NCBI GenBank assembly: GCA_022641775.1
Contig: JALCDS010000007.1
Span: forward strand, 1 to 64,000
From: Clostridiaceae bacterium
GTDB taxonomy: Bacteria > Cyanobacteriota > Vampirovibrionia > Gastranaerophilales > Gastranaerophilaceae
Length of the DNA stretch: 64,000 nt
Direction: 5' to 3'
Below, piece after piece: positions 38,896 to 48,137 of the stretch. The notes under the pieces were generated by a model. The model did not search any database. It was not told the DNA's origin and was given only the letters and a program-made list of their open reading frames with translations. The position numbers and the translations under genes are program-made. Every line of letters starts with the position of its first letter. The first letter of the stretch is position 1.

Positions 38896-39867
38896 TTATT
38901 TTTTTGTCAAGCCATTTATTAAGTTTATTATCACCATAATTGAAACGATTACAAAAATTGTAACTGCATATAATTTCAAAGTAGTCACCCCAACAAGCAA
39001 TGTTGCCAAGGCACCTGCTATAATTGCAACCGTAGATAATATCAAAACTGTTTTCTTTTGAGAAAATCCTGCATGAAGTAATTTGTGATGTATATGTTCA
39101 GCATCTGCAACAAAAGGAGAAGTTCCTTTTGCAATACGTCTTAAACTTGAAAAAGTTATATCCATAATAGGAACAGCTAAAACAACAAATGGCAAAAGAA
39201 TTGCCAATGTCGCAGTTTTCATAACACCTGTAATTGAAATTGCGGCGAGTAAAAATCCTGAAAATAAAGCTCCGCTGTCACCCATAAATATTTTTGCAGG
39301 ATTAAAGTTATAAGTTAAAAATGCCAACATTGAACCAGCTAAAATAAAACCAATCAAAGCACTTATCGGATTTGGAGGGGTCATTGCAACTGCAATAATC
39401 GCAATTGTAATAGCGTTTATTGTTACTACAGAACCACACAAACCATCAACCCCGTCAATAAAGTTGAAAGCATTGCTTATTCCGACAATCCATAACAAAG
39501 TTATAGGATATGCCCAAAGTCCTAAATTTATACCTCCAAAGAATGGAATAGCATCAATTCTTACCCCTAACAAATATACTAAAGTTGCAATTGCTATTTG
39601 AATAAACAACTTGAATTTTGCAGGCAAATTATACAAATCATCAACAAATCCTAATAAGAACATCAAAGAACTGCCGAGCAATATTCCTGATAATAAACTT
39701 CCATACGGATAATAACTCATAAAGACAAGACACAAAAAGGTCAACATTGTACTTGTCCAAATTGCAACACCGCCTATTCTTGAAATAGGTTTTGTGTGAA
39801 TTTTTCTTGCATTTGGTTTGTCTACCCAGCCTTCTTTTTTAGAGAAAGCTATAACAAAAGGAACCAA
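38896..39867 (-). CDS. Polyprenyl-phosphate sugar-1-phosphate transferase (MraY/WecA type)
   Basis: Multi-pass membrane enzyme that links a sugar-1-phosphate (GlcNAc or similar) to undecaprenyl phosphate and so starts a surface glycan. Diagnostic parts are DKPNARKIHTKPISRIGG, FVDDLYNLPAKFKLF, NAFNFIDGVDGLCG, FNPAKIFMGDSGALF and HIHHKLLHAGFSQKKT. The coordinates use a TTG (39867), the only standard start codon in the frame, but that removes most of the first membrane helix. The frame is open upstream, encoding HVHIIGAIIAYLIG, and AGAGGA sits about 7 bases before an ATT at 39942, just after the glyA stop. A 348-residue protein from an AUU start is the better biological reading. Confidence 0.9.
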   Translation of the reverse strand: MVPFVIAFSKKEGWVDKPNARKIHTKPISRIGGVAIWTSTMLTFLCLVFMSYYPYGSLLSGILLGSSLMFLLGFVDDLYNLPAKFKLFIQIAIATLVYLLGVRIDAIPFFGGINLGLWAYPITLLWIVGISNAFNFIDGVDGLCGSVVTINAITIAIIAVAMTPPNPISALIGFILAGSMLAFLTYNFNPAKIFMGDSGALFSGFLLAAISITGVMKTATLAILLPFVVLAVPIMDITFSSLRRIAKGTSPFVADAEHIHHKLLHAGFSQKKTVLILSTVAIIAGALATLLVGVTTLKLYAVTIFVIVSIMVIINLINGLTKK

Positions 39868-39953
39868 ACATACTCCGATTAAATATGCAATAATGGCACC
39901 TATTATATGTACATGTTGTAATGATAATGATTTAATAAAAATTGTCTTATCCT

Positions 39954-41192
39954 CTATCTTTCAATCGGGTGTTTTTTACAAAGTTTAAGCGAACGTTCTT
40001 TTAAATTTTGTAACCCGAGTTCATTGTCTGACGCATAGATTGCAGATGCAATAATCTTTGCAACCTCAATCATATCTTCTTCTTTAAACCCACGAGTCGT
40101 AACTGCAGGCGTTCCTAGTCTAATTCCGCTTGTAACAAACGGACTTTGCGGATCATTCGGAACTGTATTTTTGTTAGCGGTAATCCCTACACGCTCCAAA
40201 ACATTTGCCATATCTTTACCGGTTTTGCCTGTTTTTCTCAAATCAAGTGTCATCAAATGATTTTCTGTCATACCGCCAACGATATCCATACCTTCATCCA
40301 TCAAGCCTTGAGCCAAAGCTTTTGCATTTTTAATAATTTGGGCTGCATACTCTTTGAATTCAGGTTTAGAAGCTTCCAAAAGCGCAACTGCTTTCCCTGC
40401 TATAATATGTTCCAAAGGACCGCCTTGCATTCCCGGAAAAACCGCTTTATCAATACCTGCAGCGTGTTCTTCCTTACACATAATAATTCCGCCACGAGGA
40501 CCGCGTAAAGATTTATGCGTTGTTGTGGTGACAAAGTCACAATATGGCGCAGGTGATGGATGAAGTCCTGCCGCTACAAGTCCTGCAATATGCGCTATAT
40601 CAGCGAGTAATAATGCACCGACTTCATCAGCAATTTCTCTAAACTTTTTAAAATCAATAATTTTTGAATAGTTACTTGCACCGCAAACAATTAATTTTGG
40701 TTTGTGTTCTAAAGCAATTTTACGGACATTTTCATAATCAATGTTACCGTTTTCATCAACACCGTAACTTTTTACATCAAAATACATGCCTGAAAAATTA
40801 ACAGGTGAACCGTGAGACAGGTGACCACCGTTTGACAAATCCATCCCCATAACATGATCGCCCGGTTTCAAACAATACATAAACACAGCCATATTAGCCT
40901 GTGCTCCGCTATGAGGTTGAACATTAGCATGATCCATATGAAATAATTCACACGCTCTTTTTTGAGCAAGTTCTTCAATTACATCAATACATTCACAACC
41001 GTTATAAAATCTTTTGTGTGGCTTACCTTCTGCATATTTGTTTGTCAAAACGCTTCCGCAAGCTTCCATTACAGCAGATGATGTTATATTTTCACTTGCA
41101 ATCAATTCTATTGTATTTTGTTGACGTTCATATTCAGCTTCAATAGCTTTTGCAACGTCAGAATCAACTTTTTTTATATTTTCTAAATTCAT
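39954..41192 (-). CDS. glyA: Serine hydroxymethyltransferase
   Basis: 412 residues. The PLP enzyme converts serine and tetrahydrofolate to glycine and 5,10-methylene-tetrahydrofolate, feeding one-carbon metabolism and thymidylate synthesis. The N-terminus has [17 protein letters not shown] and [15 protein letters not shown]; the PLP lysine lies in [17 protein letters not shown]. Conserved [12 protein letters not shown] and [12 protein letters not shown] are present. It lies 38 bp after dxr and probably shares its transcript. Confidence 0.98.
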   Translation of the reverse strand: MNLENIKKVDSDVAKAIEAEYERQQNTIELIASENITSSAVMEACGSVLTNKYAEGKPHKRFYNGCECIDVIEELAQKRACELFHMDHANVQPHSGAQANMAVFMYCLKPGDHVMGMDLSNGGHLSHGSPVNFSGMYFDVKSYGVDENGNIDYENVRKIALEHKPKLIVCGASNYSKIIDFKKFREIADEVGALLLADIAHIAGLVAAGLHPSPAPYCDFVTTTTHKSLRGPRGGIIMCKEEHAAGIDKAVFPGMQGGPLEHIIAGKAVALLEASKPEFKEYAAQIIKNAKALAQGLMDEGMDIVGGMTENHLMTLDLRKTGKTGKDMANVLERVGITANKNTVPNDPQSPFVTSGIRLGTPAVTTRGFKEEDMIEVAKIIASAIYASDNELGLQNLKERSLKLCKKHPIER

Positions 41193-41230
41193 GCTCTACC
41201 TATCCCTCAAATAAAATTATATTCAAAATA

Positions 41231-42400
41231 TCATTTTATGGCAATATTATTAACTATTAATTCTCTTGTTTTTTCTCTTGTAGTCTCGTCAACTTCAAAA
41301 ATCTCATCAATTGTCGGATTTTGAATAACTTTATGTTCATCAAAAATTTGCTTTGTAATTTCATAAATATTAAACAATTTTATTTCACCACGCAAAAAGG
41401 CGAAAACAGCTTCTTCATTCGCAGCATTCATGCAAGCTGTTGCAGTTCCACCGATTTTTCCTGCACGATAGGCTAATTTTACAAACGGGAATTTTTCATA
41501 ATCAGGCTTTTCAAAATCTAAATGGGCAATTTCAGCAAAACTAAAGCTTTTTGTTTTTATTCCTTCAAATCTTTCAGGATAAGAAATTGCATATTGAATA
41601 GGGATATGCATACTTGGCAACCCTAATTGCGCAATTACGCTCCCGTCTTTGTATTCAACAGCAGAGTGAACAATACTTTGCGGATGAACTACAACATCAA
41701 TATTTTCATAATCAAACCCGAACAAATGGTGTGCTTCAATGACTTCTAATCCTTTATTCATCAATGTTGCACTGTCAACGGTAATTTTTCTGCCCATATT
41801 CCAGCGCGGATGTTTCAATGTTTGCTCAACTGTCGCATTTTTCATATCATCAATTGATTTATGTAAAAAAGGCCCGCCGCTTGCGGTAATAATCAATTTA
41901 TCAACTTGATTTATATCTTTTATACATTGATGAATAGCACAATGTTCACTGTCGACAGGAATTATTTTTACGCCGTTTTCTTTGGCTTTTTTCATCACAA
42001 TATCACCCGCCATAACAAGAGTTTCTTTATTGGCAAGTGCGATATCAATTCCGTTATCAATAGCTTTCAATGTAGGACGAAGCCCGATTTTTCCTGACAC
42101 CGCAACAAGAATTATATCGTTTTCTTTGTTAGAACAAATTTCATCAAGCCCTTGTGCGCCATACAAAAGTTTGAAGCCCTTGTAAGAAGAAGCCTCAGAC
42201 GTCTCAATTTCATCCTCTTTAGGCTTTCCGATACAAACATATTTTGGCTTAAATTTTTCAGCCTGTTCCATTAACAGTTCAACATTACTTCCACCAGCAA
42301 GTGATATTATTTCAAACTTATCTTGTAATTTTTCTAAAACCTCCAGCGCTTGACGTCCGATTGAACCTGTTGAACCAATTATACTTATTTTTCTTTTCAT
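41231..42400 (-). CDS. dxr: 1-deoxy-D-xylulose 5-phosphate reductoisomerase
   Basis: 389 residues. It makes 2-C-methyl-erythritol 4-phosphate using NADPH, the committed step of the MEP isoprenoid pathway that supplies undecaprenyl carriers. The NADPH motif is ISIIGSTGSIGRQALEVL. The metal and substrate parts are NKETLVMAGDIV, IPVDSEHCAIHQ, TASGGPFLHKS, HPRWNMGRKITVDSATLMN and MNAANEEAVFAFL. AGAGGA precedes the ATG. Confidence 0.98.
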   Translation of the reverse strand: MKRKISIIGSTGSIGRQALEVLEKLQDKFEIISLAGGSNVELLMEQAEKFKPKYVCIGKPKEDEIETSEASSYKGFKLLYGAQGLDEICSNKENDIILVAVSGKIGLRPTLKAIDNGIDIALANKETLVMAGDIVMKKAKENGVKIIPVDSEHCAIHQCIKDINQVDKLIITASGGPFLHKSIDDMKNATVEQTLKHPRWNMGRKITVDSATLMNKGLEVIEAHHLFGFDYENIDVVVHPQSIVHSAVEYKDGSVIAQLGLPSMHIPIQYAISYPERFEGIKTKSFSFAEIAHLDFEKPDYEKFPFVKLAYRAGKIGGTATACMNAANEEAVFAFLRGEIKLFNIYEITKQIFDEHKVIQNPTIDEIFEVDETTREKTRELIVNNIAIK

Positions 42401-42423
42401 TTTATCCTCTTAACCAAATCTTA

Positions 42424-42960
42424 TTACAAAAACATGTGTGAACACACTATAACGGCAGCAACAATTCCAACCAAATCTGCCAAAATTCCGACAAGCATTG
42501 AATATCTTAATTTTGAAATTCCAACTGCGCCAAAATACACAGCCAAAACGTAAAATGTTGTTTCACTGCTGCCGACCATTACTGCTGCAAGCTTTGTGGC
42601 ATAGCTATTTGCGCCAGCAGTATGTGCTATATCAGAAAAAACACCCAACGCTGCTGAACCTGATAATGAACGTACAATCATCAATGGCAAAACATCAACA
42701 GGAATATGGAAATGCGTCAAAAATCCATTCATTAAATGTGACAAAATCTCTATAGCACCTGACGCTCTGAACATTGAAATTCCGACCATAATCGCAACCA
42801 AATACGGAATGATATTGATAGAAACTTTAAATCCGTCTTTTGCGCCTTCTGTAAAACTTTCGTACAACGGAATTTTCTTAACCAATGCGACAGTCAAAAT
42901 TGAAATGATTATAAATGGCAATGCCCAAAGTGATATAAGGTTCATAACATGTTGAAACAT
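42424..42960 (-). CDS. spmB: Spore maturation protein B-like, nucleoside-recognition (Gate) domain
   Basis: 178 residues with four or five membrane segments. Family features include ESFTEGAKDGFKVSINIIPY, LVAIMVGISMFRASGAIE, LPLMIVRSLSGSAALGVF and GSSETTFYVLAVYFG. In Bacillus the SpmAB pair acts in spore core dehydration, but homologues are common in non-sporulating bacteria, where the role is unknown and transport is suspected. The start overlaps the spmA stop (TGATG), so translation is coupled. No sporulation gene is visible here. Confidence 0.9.
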   Translation of the reverse strand: MFQHVMNLISLWALPFIIISILTVALVKKIPLYESFTEGAKDGFKVSINIIPYLVAIMVGISMFRASGAIEILSHLMNGFLTHFHIPVDVLPLMIVRSLSGSAALGVFSDIAHTAGANSYATKLAAVMVGSSETTFYVLAVYFGAVGISKLRYSMLVGILADLVGIVAAVIVCSHMFL

Positions 42961-43574
42961 CAGTTATTCTCCTTATCTTCAGGGGTTTCCGTATGTTGCG
43001 GTTTCCAAATTTTTTGAAAAACTTTTGCCATAACAATTGCACTCAAAAATGCAATCGTTGTAACCAAAAGTGTCGGTGCAATAATTTCTGTAGGATTTTT
43101 GTAACCGATACCTATTAAAACTGCAATAACTGTTGCCGGAATCAATTGAAAACCCGCGGTATTCATCCCTAAAAACATACACATAGCATTTGATGCAGTT
43201 GTTTTATCTTTATTTTCTTTTTGAAATTCTTCCATCGCACGGATGCCTATTGGAGTTGCGGCATTGGTAAGCCCTAAAGCATTGGCAGAAAAGCTCATTG
43301 CAACGTCACCCAAAGCTTTTGAATCTTCAGGGATTTCATTAAATAAAATTTTTGTAATCGGTTTTATTAATTTTGAAATAAATTCAACAATACCTGATTG
43401 CTCCGCAATCTTCATAATTCCTAACCAAAATGCCATAATTCCGATAAGGGAAAATGCAACCTTCACAGAAGTTTCTGCCCCGGTCAAAATAGAATTTACA
43501 ACATCTTGAAGGTGTCCTGTCAAAGCTCCGATAATTATTGAAAATACAATTAAAAAATAAAATATGTAATTCAT
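42960..43574 (-). CDS. spmA: Spore maturation protein A-like, nucleoside-recognition (Gate) domain
   Basis: 204 residues, multi-pass. Family features: VKVAFSLIGIMAFWLGIMKI, AEQSGIVEFISKLIKPI, MSFSANALGLTNAATPIGIR and MCMFLGMNTAGFQLIPATVI. It pairs with the next gene as the usual SpmA-SpmB unit; some genomes carry the two as one fused protein. It lies 40 bp after nagZ. No clear ribosome binding site is visible before the ATG. Confidence 0.9.
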   Translation of the reverse strand: MNYIFYFLIVFSIIIGALTGHLQDVVNSILTGAETSVKVAFSLIGIMAFWLGIMKIAEQSGIVEFISKLIKPITKILFNEIPEDSKALGDVAMSFSANALGLTNAATPIGIRAMEEFQKENKDKTTASNAMCMFLGMNTAGFQLIPATVIAVLIGIGYKNPTEIIAPTLLVTTIAFLSAIVMAKVFQKIWKPQHTETPEDKENN

Positions 43575-43614
43575 AAAAAAATGATACCATAAAAATTACA
43601 AGTTAAAAAAAGCA

Positions 43615-44583
43615 TTATTTAATTTTTTCTTTCAATTTTGAAATTTTTTCAAAAGACTTTTCAATATTTTGAGATAATTCAACATCATCAAGTGCCATTT
43701 TATAAATTTCTTCAATAATAGAAATAGTCTCAGGATTTGAATTTCTGTAAATAAACATATTTAAACCTGCTCTTATACCCATTTCACAAGCTTTTACCGA
43801 ACCGAATTTTGAAACGCCTTTCATTATCATATCATCGGATACCGTAACACCCTCAAAATTTAAGGTGTTTCTCAAATAATCAATCGCATTTTTGCTCAGA
43901 GATGTCGGAATTACATTTTTTTCAAAGTGTGGAATAAAAAGGTGTGCAACCATAACCATTTCAATTCCGTCTTCTATCAACGATTTGAAAGGCTTTATAT
44001 GAAATTGTTCTAATTCTTCAAATGGAATCTTTATTTCAGGCAAAGTTTTATGACTATCAGAATCAGCATCGCCATGTCCCGGAAAATGTTTTATACAAGG
44101 CAAAATATCATTATCACGATAAACGGTAGCAACAAGTTTTCCACCTTCAATAACATCATCAGGATTTGATGAAAAAGCTCTTTCTCCGATAATCGGATTG
44201 TTAGGATTTGTATTTACATCAATACATGGAGCAAAATTTAGATTTAGTCCGTAATTTTTCAACTCATGCGCAATATCTTCTGTTTGGGCTTTTAAAAAAT
44301 CTAAACCTTTAGCATAAGCAAATTTTGCAGATAAATATTTTTTGCCGTTATGAATATTCTCGGTTCTTTCAACTCTCCCGCCTTCTTGATCTATAGATAA
44401 AAACGGTGTTGTAACAGCATTCTCAAGGCATTTTTTTGTAAGCATTTTAAACTGATTTTCAGATTGGATATCATGTGTAAAAAATATAATTCCGCCGAGG
44501 TTATTTTTTAAAGCATCAATATACCCGTCACCCTCTGTTCCCAAAATAAACATTTGATAAAGTTTTTGTTTAAGATTTGGCAT
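43615..44583 (-). CDS. nagZ: Beta-N-acetylhexosaminidase, glycoside hydrolase family 3
   Basis: 322 residues, the single-domain NagZ length. It removes N-acetylglucosamine from muropeptides during peptidoglycan recycling. Key parts: LSIDQEGGRVERT, the recognition stretch KHFPGHGDADSDSHKTLP whose H in the flexible loop is the acid/base helper, and VTVSDDMIMKGVSKFG, whose Asp is the nucleophile. There is no signal peptide, in line with a cytoplasmic recycling enzyme. The start overlaps the upstream stop (TAATG). Confidence 0.94.
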   Translation of the reverse strand: MPNLKQKLYQMFILGTEGDGYIDALKNNLGGIIFFTHDIQSENQFKMLTKKCLENAVTTPFLSIDQEGGRVERTENIHNGKKYLSAKFAYAKGLDFLKAQTEDIAHELKNYGLNLNFAPCIDVNTNPNNPIIGERAFSSNPDDVIEGGKLVATVYRDNDILPCIKHFPGHGDADSDSHKTLPEIKIPFEELEQFHIKPFKSLIEDGIEMVMVAHLFIPHFEKNVIPTSLSKNAIDYLRNTLNFEGVTVSDDMIMKGVSKFGSVKACEMGIRAGLNMFIYRNSNPETISIIEEIYKMALDDVELSQNIEKSFEKISKLKEKIK

Positions 44584-45167
44584 TACAAAATCATATCCTT
44601 AATATTATAAAATTCTGTAAAATTACCGTTTTCTATAACACTTTTAACTGTTTTTTCAGCAATTTCAGAATCTTTAGCCGATAACACCTTTACATTTTCA
44701 GGGAGTTTTATGTCATCAGTTTTGTTACATTTTACAAAACCCTCATTAAGTATCAAAAATTCTTTATACTTGTTTAAGATATCTAATTCAAAATCTTTTA
44801 CTTTATAAGTTTCATTCATATAATATTTTGCATCGCGTTCAAGTTGTTTTGCAAAATCAATAACAAAATTAACTTCATACAAAGTGTCTTCGTCATATGT
44901 TCCGCCATAACAAAGGTTTCCGATTACAGATTGACCTTCTTCTTTTTTTATTAAAGCCGCCCATATAATGCAACCCAAATAAAATCCGATATAACTATCC
45001 AAAAGTGTTTTGAGTTTGGAATAATATATTTTAAACATATTCCTTTTTTGACTGAAATTTTTGAAATTGGAAAATTTTGAATAAATATCTTCAACTGTAG
45101 GAATAAAGGCTTGCAGATGAATAATAAACCCCGGGTCAAACTTTATATCTTCTTTTGTTAATGTCAT
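44583..45167 (-). CDS. Hypothetical protein coupled to nagZ
   Basis: 194 residues, acidic-basic mixed and mostly helical, with one moderately hydrophobic stretch (DSYIGFYLGCIIWAALI). It has no signal peptide and no recognised family. AAGGAGAG precedes the ATG. The stop overlaps the nagZ start, so the two are co-translated. It heads the long minus-strand run that continues through spmAB, dxr and glyA. Its job in muropeptide recycling, if any, is unknown. Confidence 0.65.
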   Translation of the reverse strand: MTLTKEDIKFDPGFIIHLQAFIPTVEDIYSKFSNFKNFSQKRNMFKIYYSKLKTLLDSYIGFYLGCIIWAALIKKEEGQSVIGNLCYGGTYDEDTLYEVNFVIDFAKQLERDAKYYMNETYKVKDFELDILNKYKEFLILNEGFVKCNKTDDIKLPENVKVLSAKDSEIAEKTVKSVIENGNFTEFYNIKDMIL

Positions 45168-45284
45168 TTTTCTCTCCTTATAATATTATATATAAGTTTA
45201 TCATATCAAAACAAAATATCCGGATTTGTAAAACTTCTTAAAAATTTGCAAATTTTTATATTTACGAGTTTTATAGAAAATATC

Positions 45285-47342
45285 ATGATAAAACCTATAA
45301 ATATTATAAGGTTAAATAACAATAATATTGTTAACAATAAAACTTCATTCGTTTCATATCCTGCATTTGGTTCGGAGGAAAAAGATTCCTTTGAAAAAAG
45401 CAACAAAATTGAACCGCCTATACAAGAGCCTGAAGCTTCCATTTGCACGCCTCAACAAATACAATTTCAAGAAGAACTTTTAAATTTACCAAACATTCAT
45501 TGTCCTATATGCGGGACAAAAATGCTTACGCAAAAAGATTTTCAAAATATCTTGCAACAGGCGGAAAATGTTAAAACCCCTGAAGAATACACAGATTTAT
45601 TAAGAGCAAACCAAGAATTTCTCCCTGATGGGAAACTTGCAATTTTAAAAAATGCAGACAAAATAATTGAAAAAAATCCTGAAATTGATTTGGCTACGTT
45701 TATGCAAAGCCTAAAACAAACAAGCACAGAATATGTCGACAATATGTTCCAACAAAATATTGATTATCTTCAAGCTCATATTGACAGTGAAATGTATGTC
45801 GATAGTGATATCAAACGAATGAAGGCTTGTATAAAAGATTTTCAGATTTTGAAACAAAAAAACATTGATGAAAATACACTCATTTATAAAGAAATATCTG
45901 ATACTCTGAAAAAAAATCTTGCCGGGATAGAATCCTCAAATATAAACCAAATTTATAACCACATAAAAAACAATTTCAAGGCAGCACTGGCATATAAAAC
46001 TGCTGTAAATATCAGAAAAGATGAAACCACGCCTCAAAAAGATATTACAAAACAGGCTTTTTCACGTATTTTTCAAAGTTCTGTTTCAAAAATTTCACCC
46101 GTACAACAAAATTCCGAAGAATTAAATTCCGATATCGCAAACAACATTCTCATTTGTACTTCATGTGATAAAAATAAACAAAATTCATTAAAATTTTATC
46201 CGCATAATGTAGACTACAAAAAGCTGAACAAAAATTTTGATAATTATTCAAGAGACATAACAAATGCAATCTGTAACAATTCATTCCCTTATCCGATGTA
46301 TTTTGGGAGAATGGCATCAATGGTTTATAGTATTTCAATGCATTCAGTAGGACTTTCAAAAGACAAGTTATACGGTTACAAAACTAAAATTGATGATTTT
46401 GGAAGAAAAGTAAATTTCCAACCTCTTTATCTCAATGATGATATCCCTTGTTCTTGTTGCGGAACTACTATGGTCTCTTTTAACAAGATGGATGAAATTA
46501 GTGAGCAAGTCAAAAAAGCAAAAACTTTACCCGAATTGAACAATATTATTCAAACAAATAAAAAATATTTAAACAGAAAATTGTTGTCACTTGCCGACTT
46601 TATAAATGATATGACAGTCGAACATCCGAATATCTCATATGAAGAGGCAATGACTGAAGTTCAAATTGAAGACGCTATCCTATTACAAAAAAGATTCGGA
46701 CATATTGTCAAAAAAATCAGAGAAAAAAGTAATTCTCTAATTGGCAATCAAGAGCAACGTGATGAATATGCAAAATTGGCAGATGAGTTGGAAGAGGAAT
46801 TTATAAAACATAAACATTTAGGTTTCATTAATTTTACAAAATACAAAGATATATATTCTAAATATCCGGTCACAGACCAAAGAGATGCTTTCCGCCTTAT
46901 CCCACTTATAAAATATAAAGGAAAAGAATATATTGCCTTTTATAATGTGGCACATGCGTCTGAAGCTAAAACCGAAAAATACGGTTCTGAAATGCAAGCG
47001 TTTGTCAGAAATATGTTTAATATGTCTGCGCACACTATGGATCATTCAGAAGCAAAAAGCCGAGGTGGAGACAATGCACTTAACAATTTAATTGGGATGT
47101 GCCACTCTTGCAATACCGGCAAAGCTACACATGATATAGGATATTGGGCAATGGTAAACCCTGAAATGAAGAGGAATACAATAAAAAATCTAAAAAGAAT
47201 AGATGAACTTGCAAAACAAGGCAAGCTTGACGGTTACGAAAACTATGCAACAAATGTTTCAGAAAATCTTTACAACATTTCATATGGAACTTTTGATATC
47301 AGATATGCCTTTAATAAAGGGAAAACAAAACATAAAAAATAG
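45285..47342 (+). CDS. HNH-like CxxC protein, two-module form
   Basis: 685 residues from the ATG at 45285 (MIKPINIIRLNNNN); a TTG at 45246 would add 13 residues. A low-complexity N-terminus contains YPAFGSEE. Module 1 opens with CPICGTKMLTQKD (Cys 73, 76), has a helical block of about 60 residues, and ends at a degenerate NILICTSCDKNK. Module 2 opens with CSCCGTTMVSFNK (about 389), repeats the helical pattern, and ends in a complete HNH core: MDHSEAKSRGGDNALNN (about 585) and MCHSCNTGKATHD. The protein at 30989-32491 is a one-module paralogue. The C-terminal HNH looks able to bind metal. No signal peptide, no adjacent partner. Function unknown; a nuclease or a metal-bound scaffold are both possible. 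Confidence 0.7.
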   Translation: MIKPINIIRLNNNNIVNNKTSFVSYPAFGSEEKDSFEKSNKIEPPIQEPEASICTPQQIQFQEELLNLPNIHCPICGTKMLTQKDFQNILQQAENVKTPEEYTDLLRANQEFLPDGKLAILKNADKIIEKNPEIDLATFMQSLKQTSTEYVDNMFQQNIDYLQAHIDSEMYVDSDIKRMKACIKDFQILKQKNIDENTLIYKEISDTLKKNLAGIESSNINQIYNHIKNNFKAALAYKTAVNIRKDETTPQKDITKQAFSRIFQSSVSKISPVQQNSEELNSDIANNILICTSCDKNKQNSLKFYPHNVDYKKLNKNFDNYSRDITNAICNNSFPYPMYFGRMASMVYSISMHSVGLSKDKLYGYKTKIDDFGRKVNFQPLYLNDDIPCSCCGTTMVSFNKMDEISEQVKKAKTLPELNNIIQTNKKYLNRKLLSLADFINDMTVEHPNISYEEAMTEVQIEDAILLQKRFGHIVKKIREKSNSLIGNQEQRDEYAKLADELEEEFIKHKHLGFINFTKYKDIYSKYPVTDQRDAFRLIPLIKYKGKEYIAFYNVAHASEAKTEKYGSEMQAFVRNMFNMSAHTMDHSEAKSRGGDNALNNLIGMCHSCNTGKATHDIGYWAMVNPEMKRNTIKNLKRIDELAKQGKLDGYENYATNVSENLYNISYGTFDIRYAFNKGKTKHKK

Positions 47343-47365
47343 GACTCTTGAAATTCAAAAGTCCT
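47341..47365. terminator. Bidirectional terminator between HNH gene and aquaporin gene
   Basis: Arms AGGACTCTTGAA and TTCAAAAGTCCT pair with one wobble or mismatch. The minus strand is followed by ATTTTTTATG, a good T run for the aquaporin transcript. The plus strand has only ATCTTTAT. The hairpin begins within the stop codon of the HNH-like gene. Confidence 0.7.
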
Positions 47366-47388
47366 ATCTTTATATAATTTCTTATATT

Positions 47389-48030
47389 TTATTCTTCAGG
47401 TTCCAAAAATTTAAAAGTATAACCTGCAACAACACCTGCTACCAAGTTTGTTAATGCTGTAATTGAAATAATTTTTAAACTTGAAATTCCCATAATTAAT
47501 AATGAAACCGCAACTGCAGGATTGAAAGCACCTGTACAAACAATTCCACCTACTGCAAAAGCGCCAACCATTACAGTTGAACCTATTGCCAAGCCATAGT
47601 ATGAATTCCCTTCACATTTTTTGCTTGTAGCAGTCAAAAGAACTACATAACAAAGAGCAAAGGTAAATAAGAATTCACAAATTACTAATACCGGAATATT
47701 AAATACAATAGAATCGGCTTCTGCCGGAGCTACTCCAACAAATCTTGAAAGAAAAGCCGCACAAACAGCGCCTAAAACTTGGAAAATCCAATATGGAACT
47801 AACTGTTTCCACTCTAATGCACCTCTTACTCCTGCTGATAAAGATACCGCAGGATTATAATGTCCGCCTGAAATATGTCCGCCTGCATAAACCATTACCA
47901 TTAGCACAAAACCTATTGCAATTGCCGGAATTACTATACTTCCATGCAACAGTGCCGTACACCCGATTGTAAATACCAGAAAAAACGTTCCGATAAATTC
48001 AACAAGGTACTTCCTAAAATTTTCTACCAT
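47389..48030 (-). CDS. Aquaporin / MIP family channel with altered second NPA region
   Basis: 213 residues with six membrane segments. It begins YLVEFIGTFFLVFTIG, the usual MIP start. The first half-helix has GGHISGGHYNPAVSLS. The second has GAFNPAVAVS: the NPA is kept, but the residue that follows, normally Arg of the aromatic/arginine filter (NPAR), is Val. The channel is therefore expected to select solutes differently from AqpZ or GlpF. AAGGAGA precedes the ATG. A single gene with a terminator behind it. Confidence 0.9.
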   Translation of the reverse strand: MVENFRKYLVEFIGTFFLVFTIGCTALLHGSIVIPAIAIGFVLMVMVYAGGHISGGHYNPAVSLSAGVRGALEWKQLVPYWIFQVLGAVCAAFLSRFVGVAPAEADSIVFNIPVLVICEFLFTFALCYVVLLTATSKKCEGNSYYGLAIGSTVMVGAFAVGGIVCTGAFNPAVAVSLLIMGISSLKIISITALTNLVAGVVAGYTFKFLEPEE

Positions 48031-48125
48031 AGAATGTCTCCTTTTCTATAGTGAACAATAAGTTCACCTATATTAACTAAAGAATTATATCATATTTAAT
48101 ATCTTTTGTTATCATTTTTTTGTAG

Positions 48126-48131
48126 TATAGT
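48126..48131 (+). promoter_or_regulatory. -10 box placed for a leaderless pgeF transcript
   Basis: TATAGT ends 6 bases before the A of the pgeF ATG at 48138, which is where transcription would be expected to start. No ribosome binding site lies upstream of that ATG. Confidence 0.45.
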
Positions 48132-48137
48132 AATACC

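Noticed and set aside
42424-43574. spmAB as evidence of sporulation.
   Set aside because: The pair is widespread in non-sporulating bacteria and no other sporulation gene is seen in the window.
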